A stretch of 64,000 bases of DNA from Zwartia vadi (GTDB lineage Bacteria > Pseudomonadota > Gammaproteobacteria > Burkholderiales > Burkholderiaceae_B), in the NCBI RefSeq assembly GCF_030410375.1, contig NZ_JAUHHE010000010.1, forward strand, positions 62,001 through 126,000, written 5' to 3'. Made by a program: the position numbers and the translations under genes. The notes under the pieces were generated by a model that made no database searches, had not been told where the DNA came from, and saw nothing but the letters and a program-made list of their open reading frames with translations. How positions within the stretch are numbered: the stretch's first letter is position 1; each line of letters starts with the position of its first letter. This document shows, one piece after another, positions 34,648-42,113 of the stretch.

Positions 34648-35523
34648 ATGACAGATTCTAAAGATTACGTACCCCCCAAAGTTTGGACTTGGGAGCAACC
34701 CAACGGCGGTGCTTTTGCGAGCATTAATCGGCCGATCGCCGGGCCGACGCACGACAAAGAACTACCAGTTGGCAAGCACCCTTTGCAACTGTATTCGTTG
34801 GGCACACCTAATGGCGTGAAGGTCACGATCTTGCTCGAAGAGTTGCTGGCGCAGGGCCACGTAGGCGCTGAATATGATGCCTGGCTCATCAACATCCGTG
34901 ACGGCGACCAGTTCGGCTCGGGTTTCGTCGATGTCAACCCAAACTCAAAAATTCCAGCGCTGATTGACCGTAGTGGCGCGCAACCGGTGCGCGTGTTTGA
35001 ATCCGGCGCGATCTTGCTCTACCTGTCTGATAAGTTTCAGGCTTTTCTGCCCAAAGCGGGTGCCGCCCGCACCGAGGCTTTGAACTGGCTGTTCTGGCAA
35101 ATGGGTAGCGCGCCTTATGTGGGCGGCGGATTTGGTCATTTCTACGCGTATGCGCCAGCCAAGTTTCAATACGCCATTGATCGTTTCACGATGGAAACCA
35201 AGCGCCAGCTTGACGTCCTTGATCGTCGTCTGGCTGTTAGTGAATACTTGGGTGGGGATCAATATACGATTGCCGATATTGCGGTGTTTCCATGGTACGG
35301 CGGGTTGGTGAAAGGGTGGTTATATGGGGCGGCCGAGTTTTTGAGCGTGCAAGACTATAAGCATGTTCAACGCTGGGTCGAGACTGTTTACAGTCGGCCC
35401 GCAGTTAAGCGCGGGCGCATGGTCAACCGTATGCATGGCGAGCCATCAGAACAACTGCGTGAACGCCACGACGCCAGTGACTTTGACACTAAAACGCAAG
35501 ACAAGATTCAACCTTCAAGCTAG
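34648..35523 (+). CDS. yghU: Glutathione-dependent disulfide-bond oxidoreductase YghU
   Basis: 291 residues from the ATG at 34648; a GTG at 34636 is rejected by comparison with E. coli YghU, which begins MTDNTYQPAKVWTW. The same features recur here: VWTWEQPNGGAFASINRP, GPTHDKELPVGKHPLQLY and SLGTPNGVKVTILLEELL. A glutathione S-transferase thioredoxin-like N-domain is followed by the all-helical C-domain (YTIADIAVFPW). YghU reduces disulfides with two glutathiones and has peroxidase activity. It ends four bases from the convergent unknown gene at 35520. Confidence 0.95.
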   Translation: MTDSKDYVPPKVWTWEQPNGGAFASINRPIAGPTHDKELPVGKHPLQLYSLGTPNGVKVTILLEELLAQGHVGAEYDAWLINIRDGDQFGSGFVDVNPNSKIPALIDRSGAQPVRVFESGAILLYLSDKFQAFLPKAGAARTEALNWLFWQMGSAPYVGGGFGHFYAYAPAKFQYAIDRFTMETKRQLDVLDRRLAVSEYLGGDQYTIADIAVFPWYGGLVKGWLYGAAEFLSVQDYKHVQRWVETVYSRPAVKRGRMVNRMHGEPSEQLRERHDASDFDTKTQDKIQPSS

Positions 35524-36155
35524 GTCTCGTCTTCATTTTCACGTTTTGGAAATCTCTCTAGCACCATCTCCCTGACCGTTTGATCAAAGCATGGATAGAA
35601 CTCGGACTCGGCTGAAAAAAAGCCGAGCATCCCCTCCACATCATCATCAAAATTGACCTCTAGGCAATCCATTAAGCTCCAGGCTGTGATGAAAAAATCG
35701 ATCATTTCACCCATGGTGAGCGGTTTGGTGGAGGTTCGCTTAGAGGGTTCTTGAAGAGTTTCGCCCTCGTACTCGTCCACGACCCTATAGTGGATGCGTT
35801 GTCCGACTGGCCGAGCGTAGAGTACTGAAACGTCATAGGTCGTGGACCGAAGACTGATTCGTGCGATTTCGACTTCATTGAATTTGATCTTCGGGAGGTA
35901 TTCGCCGCCCATAAACATGGGATGCAGGCTACCGAGTATTTGTCGGTCGAGTGTATCGAGCTCTGGGGTAGTGACAAAGTCGGGTAGGGTGTCGGTCTCG
36001 CCAGTTTCCAGTGCATCCTTGATCAATGCCCGTCGAACCCGACCTTTTACGCTACTCAGTAGCTGAGCCTGCAAGTCATAGCGTCCAAAATAGTCACGTG
36101 GACGGTATTCCAAGGCGCTCACGGGGATAGGTTTGTTGGCGGTGGCTTTAGACAT
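35520..36155 (-). CDS. Conserved-looking hypothetical protein, second gene of the RNA-led operon
   Basis: 211 residues from the ATG at 36155, with GAGGAG seven bases ahead; the frame's earlier ATG at 36275 is rejected. No signal peptide or membrane helix. It is acidic toward the C-terminus (MVLERFPKRENEDET). Notable stretches are YRPRDYFGRYDLQAQLLSSV and TKPLTMGEMIDFFITAWSL. I do not recognise the family. Its start overlaps the end of the preceding 110-residue gene by eight bases, so both are translated together, downstream of the structured RNA at 36554-36671. Confidence 0.78.
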   Translation of the reverse strand: MSKATANKPIPVSALEYRPRDYFGRYDLQAQLLSSVKGRVRRALIKDALETGETDTLPDFVTTPELDTLDRQILGSLHPMFMGGEYLPKIKFNEVEIARISLRSTTYDVSVLYARPVGQRIHYRVVDEYEGETLQEPSKRTSTKPLTMGEMIDFFITAWSLMDCLEVNFDDDVEGMLGFFSAESEFYPCFDQTVREMVLERFPKRENEDET

Positions 36156-36480
36156 GATTGTGCTCCTCAGTGGAGACTGCGATCCATTTAGGCGGAAAGT
36201 CGTCGCCAATTCGTGTGAAGCGAATGGTTGGGATCTGTTTAAAAGGACCCGCCCACATATCGGCGATGGCCACAAACTGCTCGATGTCTAAACCGCTTTG
36301 TTCGATCTCCTCGATCATCTCTCCTAATCCCGCACTGCTCATTGATACGAGGCGATACAAGTACGCATCACCCGTGCTCAGGGTATATTGCCGCTCAAAG
36401 GTCTTACAGCTGCCTGGGTAATGGGCGGCGATATCGGCTTTGCGAATAAATGCCGACAAAAATAGCACGTGCACAGTCAT
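36148..36480 (-). CDS. Hypothetical protein, first gene of the RNA-led operon
   Basis: 110 residues from the ATG at 36480, preceded by CAGGAG with spacing of six bases. The frame extends to 36588, but that part crosses the terminator of the structured RNA and is rejected. No recognised domain, signal or membrane segment. The start MTVHVLFLSAFIRKADIAAH, a central acidic helix (GEMIEEIEQSGLDIEQF) and the tail FPPKWIAVSTEEHNHV are the visible features. It is coupled to the 211-residue gene by an 8-base overlap. A small hairpin (GCCA-AAC-TGGC) lies just before its ribosome-binding site. Confidence 0.78.
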   Translation of the reverse strand: MTVHVLFLSAFIRKADIAAHYPGSCKTFERQYTLSTGDAYLYRLVSMSSAGLGEMIEEIEQSGLDIEQFVAIADMWAGPFKQIPTIRFTRIGDDFPPKWIAVSTEEHNHV

Positions 36481-36549
36481 AACGATCTCCTGTTTAGCCA
36501 GTTTGGCAATACGCCCGGGTTGGCAAGTTGGATATAAATCCCCCGTACA

Positions 36550-36581
36550 AAACAAAAAGCCCTCTTCACTAGAAGAGGGCT
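36550..36581 (-). terminator. Intrinsic terminator of the structured RNA
   Basis: On the minus strand a perfect 10-pair stem, AGCCCTCTTC with GAAGAGGGCT, and a 4-base loop TAGT are followed by TTTTG and TTTT. Bases 36577-36581 are shared with helix P1 of the RNA, so termination would depend on which helix forms. Confidence 0.9.
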
Positions 36582-36671
36582 GACGCATCCCGCTTGGTTA
36601 CCGTTTCCGGTCACATTGCCTTTCGGCGGTCCACCTTGCCCGGGAGGGCAGGTTGGCATGGGCGTCAGCCC
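36554..36671 (-). ncRNA. Structured leader RNA, riboswitch-like, unrecognised class
   Basis: On the minus strand a 10-pair closing helix P1 (GGGCTGACGC at 36671-36662 with GCGTCAGCCC at 36586-36577) encloses three hairpins. A is a GC-rich stem with TCCC loop (36652-36634). B is GCC-GAAA-GGC (36627-36618). C is ACCG-GAAA-CGGT (36611-36600). B and C have GNRA tetraloops on this strand only. The last five bases of P1 are also the first five of the terminator stem behind it, so P1 and terminator exclude each other. The RNA ends 74 bases before the 110-residue gene. This is the architecture of a ligand- or protein-sensing attenuator. It does not match a riboswitch consensus I know. A stand-alone small RNA is the alternative. 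Confidence 0.75.
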
Positions 36672-36813
36672 AAATCTGAATGTCTGTAAAAGATTTTACT
36701 AGATTGATTAAATGTTGGGTAGTCTGGTTAAAGTGAAGTTTGGAATTTTCGTAACAGATGATCTTGGCATTCACTCACATGGGTGTGCGCGGTTGGGTTA
36801 ACATTAAAAACAA

Positions 36814-36851
36814 ATAGATATTAACTTTATTTATTATTAGCTAATATCTAT
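36814..36851. promoter_or_regulatory. Inverted-repeat operator before the HipB-like gene
   Basis: ATAGATATTA (36814-36823) and TAATATCTAT (36842-36851) form a perfect 10-base inverted repeat 28 bases centre to centre. A second perfect 12-base palindrome, TATTAGCTAATA (36835-36846), overlaps the right arm. HipB-type regulators bind such TATC/GATA-flanked palindromes in their own promoters. Confidence 0.6.
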
Positions 36852-36880
36852 GTATGCCAAAGATGCCTCAAGCACTTTTA

Positions 36881-37252
36881 ATGTTTCCTCCACTCGTGCA
36901 GTCGCACTTGCGTCAGCTTGGCGAGGATCTGACCATTGCGCGCAAGCGACGTGGTGAGTCCCGTCGTCAGTGGGCAGAACGAATCGGAGTGTCAGAGCCC
37001 ACCCTGATGCGTATTGAAAAAGGAGACCCTTCCGTGGCACTGGGGATCTACGCTTCGGCGCTTTGGCTAATCGGTCGCTCCAGCGAATTGGCCAAAATTG
37101 CCGCCCCTGAGTTTGATCTGGGTGCGCTGGAGTTGAGTATCAATATTGCTAAAAAACGCTCCGTGCGCAAGCCTATTTCTCTCGAAAATCGGCTTCAGAA
37201 AAAGGCACAACCATGTCCGTCGCTTTGCCATATCAACCGACAGACGAAATGA
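36881..37252 (+). CDS. HipB-like XRE-family antitoxin
   Basis: 123 residues from the ATG at 36881 (MFPPLVQSHLRQLGEDL, the usual start of this group). ATG 36854 is in frame but touches the operator and leaves no room for a ribosome-binding site. The helix-turn-helix is in RQWAERIGVSEPTLMRIEKG, followed by DPSVALGIYASALWLIGR, characteristic of XRE antitoxins that precede HipA kinases. The next ORF is only a HipA stump, so this is probably an orphan antitoxin. The 10-base inverted repeat upstream should be its autoregulatory site. Confidence 0.82.
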   Translation: MFPPLVQSHLRQLGEDLTIARKRRGESRRQWAERIGVSEPTLMRIEKGDPSVALGIYASALWLIGRSSELAKIAAPEFDLGALELSINIAKKRSVRKPISLENRLQKKAQPCPSLCHINRQTK

Positions 37253-37332
37253 GCCTCTGGTGGTTGGATCAGCCCGATTCTCCAGCGCAGATCGACCGTC
37301 CGTTTCTGCGGCAGCAGTGGCTTGCTTGGTAG
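37213..37332 (+). pseudogene. Short ORF where hipA is expected (probable hipA remnant)
   Basis: 39 codons from ATG 37213 to TAG 37330-37332, overlapping the end of the antitoxin gene by 40 bases. The translation opens with MSVALPYQPTDEMSLWWLD and ends PFLRQQWLAW. The place, overlap and opening residues suit the N-terminus of a HipA-family kinase, but nothing of the kinase core follows; the lipoprotein gene begins at once on the other strand. It is therefore a probable deletion remnant. Assignment rests mainly on position. Confidence 0.45.
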
Positions 37333-37348
37333 GCTGAAAGAGCACTGA

Positions 37349-38086
37349 CTACTTCGCAATCCTCATCACGCATTGTCCAAAGGCTTCGGTTTGGGGTTTG
37401 ATGCCAAGCTCTACGCATTGGTTTTTAGCGGCATCGAGTGAAACGGGTGCAACAGGTGTATTGGCGGTTGCTGCAGTGGCCGCGGGTGGGGCTGTCGCCT
37501 GTGGTGAGCTTGATGGTGAGATTGCCGTATTAGTGGCAACCGTACCTGCTGACGTGAGTGTCAACGTTTCTGTGGTGGTCACGCCCGCGGGCGTGACGCT
37601 GGTTTGGGTTACTCCAGGTGGAGCACCAGCAGGTGTGGCGGTGGTGTGAGTGGTGGCATGTCCTTCGGTGTAGCCTACTTTGGTCATTTGTCCCATCATG
37701 ACTTGAATCATATTGGGGTAGTCATAGGCTGCGCCTGAGGCATGGTCAATCGCGACACCGATTATGCCGCCAAAGAAAAAGTTACCGACCATGCCTGGTT
37801 TGACGATCGAGGTCACGGAGGCTCGCCCGGGTTCCAGGCCGGGCTTGTTACAGGTAACCAATAGATCATCATTGGAGCGTTGGATTTGTACAGATCCGGG
37901 CGAGGTGAGAAACCATTTGCCTTTGGCATTGACGAGCTCGCAAGCCGCACCGGAGACTTGTGCGGTTTCTTGTCTGGTTTCAACGGACACGCTTTGTTGT
38001 GTGCCTCCAGTGATTGAGGCACAACCGCCAAGCAGCAGCGACGCTGCGAGTATTGCTAAAAGGGATAACAGTCTTGATCCGTTCAT
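37349..38086 (-). CDS. Lipoprotein with Ala/Thr/Pro-rich region, function unknown
   Basis: 245 residues. The signal peptide ends in the lipobox LLLGGC (Cys22), so the protein is lipid-anchored. Residues about 25-125 form a compact domain with two cysteines (CELVNAKGKWFLTSPG, LLVTCNKPG) and a GNFFFGGIIGVAIDHASG stretch, found in many proteobacterial lipoproteins. A low-complexity Thr/Ala/Pro segment (about 150-215) leads to a C-terminal piece with two more cysteines (NQCVELGIKPQTEAFGQCV). That short C-terminal motif is common at the end of such lipoproteins. Envelope role, not further defined. Confidence 0.82.
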   Translation of the reverse strand: MNGSRLLSLLAILAASLLLGGCASITGGTQQSVSVETRQETAQVSGAACELVNAKGKWFLTSPGSVQIQRSNDDLLVTCNKPGLEPGRASVTSIVKPGMVGNFFFGGIIGVAIDHASGAAYDYPNMIQVMMGQMTKVGYTEGHATTHTTATPAGAPPGVTQTSVTPAGVTTTETLTLTSAGTVATNTAISPSSSPQATAPPAATAATANTPVAPVSLDAAKNQCVELGIKPQTEAFGQCVMRIAK

Positions 38087-38314
38087 GATGAGGCCTTTAT
38101 TTTTGTCATTGTGAGAAATCAGGTCAGAACAAGCTTAGGTAACCCAGTGTCTCACAGGATGCTACTTTGTATTCAAAATAATTATCTTTTTTAAAATGAC
38201 AAAAGATCCGGCTTGACGCATCCAGGTAGTTATTAACAATTCTGTTACCAAATTCATGGTGATAAAGCACTTTTACGCATAGAGAACGCTCATAATCATG
38301 TCTATGATTTTGAG

Positions 38315-38698
38315 ATGGAAAAACGCATGCTCACCGTTGAATTTGCCGTCGATCAACACACCAAAATTTGCGAACGACTTGATCGCTCCATGACGCAACT
38401 TTGCCAAGCAATGGCGGATTTGCGTGTGCAGATGATTCAGGGGCAAGCCGAGTTGCGGCATGAAATTGCTGCTGTACAGGCTGATCTTCGCAAAGAGATC
38501 GCATTTGTGCAGACCGACCTTCGTAAGGAGATTGCATTTGTGCAGACCGACCTGCGCCAAGAAATCGCTCGAAGTAACGCTGATTTACACAAGTTTTTTG
38601 AGCGTAAATTTATGTGGCTGATGACTGCATATTGCGGAGGTATGTTTACCTTGCTAGGTTTTTTGGGCAAGTATCTGCTTGATAGCTATGCAAGGTAA
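38315..38698 (+). CDS. Membrane-anchored hendecad coiled-coil protein
   Basis: 127 residues (ATG 38315; 38327 is an alternative). Residues about 35-95 are a continuous coiled coil made of 11-residue units such as LRKEIAFVQTD, encoded by a tandem DNA repeat. One hydrophobic segment near the C-terminus (FMWLMTAYCGGMFTLLGFLG) would anchor it in the membrane. The layout resembles DUF1640/CCDC90-type small proteins. It is a single gene; function unknown. Confidence 0.72.
   Translation: MEKRMLTVEFAVDQHTKICERLDRSMTQLCQAMADLRVQMIQGQAELRHEIAAVQADLRKEIAFVQTDLRKEIAFVQTDLRQEIARSNADLHKFFERKFMWLMTAYCGGMFTLLGFLGKYLLDSYAR
38486..38551. repeat. 33-bp tandem repeat inside the coiled-coil gene
   Basis: Two near-identical 33-base units (38486-38518 and 38519-38551, 30 of 33 bases equal) each encode one LRKEIAFVQTD unit. 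More diverged units flank them (38453-38485 and from 38552). Recent duplication or contraction of the coiled coil is likely. Confidence 0.85.
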
Positions 38699-38749
38699 TT
38701 TGAGCGTGAATGAGCTTGCGACATGAAGCTTCCTTAAGATATTTGCATC

Positions 38750-38971
38750 TCAAGCATCAATCACGGCTACGATTTGGCCATCTTCAACTGAATCGCCTTC
38801 GGCGACTAAGATTTCAAGCAAGGTTCCAGCTTCGGGCATCACCACGGGAATCTCCATTTTCATGGACTCTAGAATCATGATTTCTTCATCCTCCGCCTTG
38901 GATGTGCCGGGAGCCGCCACGATCTTCCAAACCTTTCCAGTCACTTCCGACATAATTTCGATGCGAGCCAT
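38750..38971 (-). CDS. Biotin carboxyl-carrier protein (small, stand-alone)
   Basis: 73 residues, consisting only of a biotinyl/lipoyl domain. The biotin-acceptor lysine is Lys38 in LESMKMEIP. It lacks the long N-terminal region of AccB. It follows the biotin carboxylase gene on the same strand by 52 bases, and the carboxyltransferase gene is divergent from these two. Together they make a three-part acyl-CoA carboxylase in which this protein shuttles carboxybiotin. Confidence 0.92.
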   Translation of the reverse strand: MARIEIMSEVTGKVWKIVAAPGTSKAEDEEIMILESMKMEIPVVMPEAGTLLEILVAEGDSVEDGQIVAVIDA

Positions 38972-39023
38972 TTTTAATTCCTTTATCTAAGATTTAATAC
39001 CTATCAAAATAATCAGAAATTGC

Positions 39024-40385
39024 TTATTGTTTTTTCGCTGCATGACGCGCAATGAGTTCTGTGCCTAGGCTAGTATGAATATTCCCAGCTCTGAATTCTT
39101 CGCTATCAAGAACCATGCGAACAAAGGGGATGTTGTGCTTGACGCCTTGGACTTCGATTTGGTCAAGTGCTGCGATTAATTTGTTGATTGCTTGGTTTCG
39201 ATCTGGCGCATGGACGATGAGTTTAGCGATCAATGGATCGTAATAAGGCGTGATGAGACTTCCCTCTGTGTAACCAGTTTCGACTCGAATGCCATCGCCT
39301 GTCGGAAATTTCAATGTTTTTAATAGGCCAGGAGATGGAAAAAACTTGATAGGATCCTCAGCGTAAATGCGTGCTTCAATGGCATGCCCAATTATTGATA
39401 TTTTTTCTGGAAGGACGTTGGACAGGGACTCTCCAGCCGCTATACGGATCTGGGCGCAAACGATGTCAATACCTGTGATTTCCTCTGTGACAGCGTGTTC
39501 GACTTGCAAGCGGGTATTCATTTCAAGAAATGCAAAGTCTGTGCCACTCGCATAAAGTGTTTCGGCGGTTCCGATATTGTCATATTTCAGTTTTTGCATC
39601 ACTGCAGCGATATCGTCGCCTGCTTTGTTCAGTACTAATCTTGGTATTTGAGGTGCGGGAGATTCTTCGATAACCTTTTGGTGTCTGCGTTGTATGGAGC
39701 AGTCACGTTCGAAAAGATGGCGGACGTTGCCTGCACGGTCTGCCAAGAGCTGAAATTCGATATGGCGTGGCTGGATCACCAGCTTTTCTAAATAGATCTC
39801 TGAGCTACCAAAGCTACGTTTTGACAAAGAGATCGCGTTTTCGAGTGCTTTGGCCAACTGGTCAGAGTTGTGTGCGGCCATCATACCGATGCCACCACCA
39901 CCTGCCGCAGGTTTGACGAGAACGGGGTAGCCAATGCGTTCTGCCTCGCGTGATGCTTCTTCAATATCGCCGCTTAAGAGTTCTGAACTCGCTCCCATCG
40001 AGAGACCGTTCGAAGCCATGAGTGTGCGTGCGCGGGTTTTGTGACCCATTGCATCGATCCATTGTGGACTCGGCCCAATAAAGGTCGCGCCGCTCTCGAT
40101 GACTCGGCGGGCAAAGTCCGCATTTTCAGCCAGGAAGCCATAGCCAGGATGTACCCCGTCCGCACCGGATTCAATCAGAACTCTGATCAAAGCATCCTGA
40201 TTGAGATAGCTGTCGCGTGGATTTGCAGCTCCTAGGCAGTATGACTCGTCTGCTTCTTGGAGATACGGTAAATCTTGATCTGCCTCAGAGTAAACAGCGA
40301 CAGATCGGACGCCTAAAGCCTTCAGAGCTCTCAGCACACGGGCTGCAACTGCGCCTCGATTAGCCACCATTACTTTGCTGAACAT
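39024..40385 (-). CDS. Biotin carboxylase subunit of an acyl-CoA carboxylase
   Basis: 453 residues from the ATG at 40385 (FSKVMVANRGAVAARVLRAL); TTG at 40409 is an upstream alternative. ATP-grasp enzyme with PAAGGGGIGMM, EFQLLADRAGNV, the ERDCSIQRRHQKVIEESP segment and EMNTRLQVEHAVTE, all standard for AccC/PccA-type biotin carboxylases. Length is that of the isolated AccC subunit, without fused carrier. It carboxylates biotin on the 73-residue carrier encoded just downstream. The paired carboxyltransferase suggests propionyl-, methylcrotonyl- or another acyl-CoA as acceptor, not fatty-acid synthesis. Confidence 0.92.
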   Translation of the reverse strand: MFSKVMVANRGAVAARVLRALKALGVRSVAVYSEADQDLPYLQEADESYCLGAANPRDSYLNQDALIRVLIESGADGVHPGYGFLAENADFARRVIESGATFIGPSPQWIDAMGHKTRARTLMASNGLSMGASSELLSGDIEEASREAERIGYPVLVKPAAGGGGIGMMAAHNSDQLAKALENAISLSKRSFGSSEIYLEKLVIQPRHIEFQLLADRAGNVRHLFERDCSIQRRHQKVIEESPAPQIPRLVLNKAGDDIAAVMQKLKYDNIGTAETLYASGTDFAFLEMNTRLQVEHAVTEEITGIDIVCAQIRIAAGESLSNVLPEKISIIGHAIEARIYAEDPIKFFPSPGLLKTLKFPTGDGIRVETGYTEGSLITPYYDPLIAKLIVHAPDRNQAINKLIAALDQIEVQGVKHNIPFVRMVLDSEEFRAGNIHTSLGTELIARHAAKKQ

Positions 40386-40450
40386 CCGTCTCACCCGGTT
40401 CCCAAACAATTCAAAAAGAAGGCTTAAGGGGTATAGCTTAATGAATATGT

Positions 40451-40469
40451 AATTCCTAATATAGGAATT
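40451..40469. promoter_or_regulatory. Perfect inverted repeat in the carboxylase divergent promoter
   Basis: AATTCCTA-ATA-TAGGAATT, two 8-base arms with a 3-base spacer, sits between the divergent biotin carboxylase and carboxyltransferase genes. The TTCC...GGAA core is like operators of IclR-family regulators, and an IclR gene lies 4 kb downstream at 44404. Confidence 0.55.
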
Positions 40470-40535
40470 TAATTCTTATATTTGTATTTTACTGTTTTTG
40501 AGCTGATAATGAAAAAAATAATTGGAGATCAAATA

Positions 40536-42095
40536 ATGAGCTGGGAAGCTGCATACACAGAACTCGAAATGCGCAGGGAATCGGCGCGCAAAATGGGTGG
40601 CGCAGATAGATTGGCGCGTCAGAAAGAGCTCGGCAAATTAAATGTCAGGGAGAGGATTGAAAAACTTCTGGACCCGGGCACGTTTCGAGAATTCGGAATG
40701 ACTACCGGAAAAGGAAAATATGATCCTCAAGGCAATCTGCTTTCATTCATCGCTTCCAATGCAGTGACTGGAACAGGCAGGATCGAAAATCGAAAAGTCA
40801 TGATCTCTGGCGACGATTACACAATTGGCGCGGGTTCAAGTGAGGCCACTGTCTCAGATAAGTGGCTGTATGCCGAAAGAATGGCATATCAATTCCGCAT
40901 GCCTTTAATACGAATGGTCGACACGGCGGGTGGAAGTGTCAGACTGATTGAGCAGCAGCAATCGACGAAAATTCCCGGCTATCCATCGTGGCCTGTTATC
41001 CCCTTGTTGAGCACGGTGCCGGTTGTCGGTGCGGCACTGGGTGCTTGCGCGGGACTCGGCGCAGTGAAGGTCTCGTGTGCGCATTTTTCAGTGATTGTAG
41101 AAAATGTCGGTCAGGTCTTTGCGGCAGGGCCGCCAGTTGTGAAACAGGGCTTGAATCAGGTGGTGACCAAAGAAGAGCTCGGCGGCGCGAAGGTTGCAGC
41201 AAAGGCTGGTTCGGTCAACAACGTTGCCAAATCAGAAGAAGACGCGTTCGAGCAAATTCAGAAGTTTCTTTCATATCTGCCACGCAATGTCTGGCAAGCA
41301 CCTCCAGTCACGGAATGTACAGATGATCCCTGGCGCATGGATGAAAAACTGGATGATGCGATTCCGGAAAATAAACGAACGCCTTATCAAATCAGAAAAA
41401 TACTTGAAAAGATTGTCGACAAAGACTCATTGTTTGAAATGAGTCGATTATTTGGTGGCTCGACGCTGACTTGTTTAGCTCGTCTCAACGGATATCCGGT
41501 CGGTGTCATGGCGAACGATCCTATGGTGATGGGAGGTGCGATGACACATAAATCCGCGATGAAAATCGAACGCTTTGTGGATCTGTGCGATACGTTTCAT
41601 ATTCCGATCGTAAACTTTACTGATCAGCCAGGCTTGATGATTGGACTCGAAGCGGAAAGTGCCGGCACAGTGCCGATTGCCTATCGCGCCGCGGGTGCAA
41701 TTGAGCAGGCAACGGTTCCGTGGATTTCCATCATCATTCGTCGGGCTTTTGGTGTCGGAGGCGGGCTACATGGTCCAAAATTCGGACCCAATGGACAGTC
41801 CTTGAACTTGCGCTATGCATGGCCTTCGGCGATCTGGGGATCGATACCAGTGGAAGGGGGCGTCGCGGCAGCCTATCGGAGGGAAATCGAAGCGGCAGAA
41901 GATCCAGAGGCAAAGCGCCAAGAGCTTGAAAATTATTATCATAAGCTTGCGTCCCCCTTTAGGACTGCGGAAAAGTTTGGCATTGTCGACATTATCAAAC
42001 CCTCTGAGACGCGCGCCTTGCTGTGCGACTGGATCGAAGATGCCTACGAGTTGAACAGAACACAGCTTGGTCCCAAACAACGACCCATGCGTTAA
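40536..42095 (+). CDS. Acyl-CoA carboxylase carboxyltransferase subunit (beta)
   Basis: 519 residues from the ATG at 40536, with GGAG eight bases ahead; the frame is open to 40482. Carboxyl_trans domain of PccB/MccB type: GGADRLARQKELGKLNVRER near the start, an oxyanion-type segment AALGACAGLGAVKVSCAHFS, and the C-terminal half with DQPGLMIGLEAE and RRAFGVGGG. It moves CO2 from carboxybiotin to an acyl-CoA. The acyl group is probably supplied by the CoA-transferase encoded 18 bases downstream. Confidence 0.93.
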   Translation: MSWEAAYTELEMRRESARKMGGADRLARQKELGKLNVRERIEKLLDPGTFREFGMTTGKGKYDPQGNLLSFIASNAVTGTGRIENRKVMISGDDYTIGAGSSEATVSDKWLYAERMAYQFRMPLIRMVDTAGGSVRLIEQQQSTKIPGYPSWPVIPLLSTVPVVGAALGACAGLGAVKVSCAHFSVIVENVGQVFAAGPPVVKQGLNQVVTKEELGGAKVAAKAGSVNNVAKSEEDAFEQIQKFLSYLPRNVWQAPPVTECTDDPWRMDEKLDDAIPENKRTPYQIRKILEKIVDKDSLFEMSRLFGGSTLTCLARLNGYPVGVMANDPMVMGGAMTHKSAMKIERFVDLCDTFHIPIVNFTDQPGLMIGLEAESAGTVPIAYRAAGAIEQATVPWISIIIRRAFGVGGGLHGPKFGPNGQSLNLRYAWPSAIWGSIPVEGGVAAAYRREIEAAEDPEAKRQELENYYHKLASPFRTAEKFGIVDIIKPSETRALLCDWIEDAYELNRTQLGPKQRPMR

Positions 42096-42113
42096 CAGAT
42101 TGGAAACTCAAAA

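Noticed and set aside
36481..36659. Coding extension of the 110-residue gene, and another small ORF, across the structured RNA
   Set aside because: Both run through a terminator and helices; the ATG at 36480 has an excellent ribosome-binding site, so the upstream codons are not needed.
36554..36671. Retron msr-msd, attC site or known riboswitch
   Set aside because: No reverse transcriptase or integron integrase nearby; the P1/terminator sharing fits an attenuator better. No known riboswitch core could be matched by eye.
36577..36671. Same structure read on the plus strand
   Set aside because: The tetraloops become TTTC and the terminator lies at the 5' side, without a U run after it.
37398..37649. 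83-codon plus-strand ORF inside the lipoprotein gene
   Set aside because: It is the complement of the Ala/Thr/Pro-rich low-complexity segment; the lipobox on the other strand shows the real gene.
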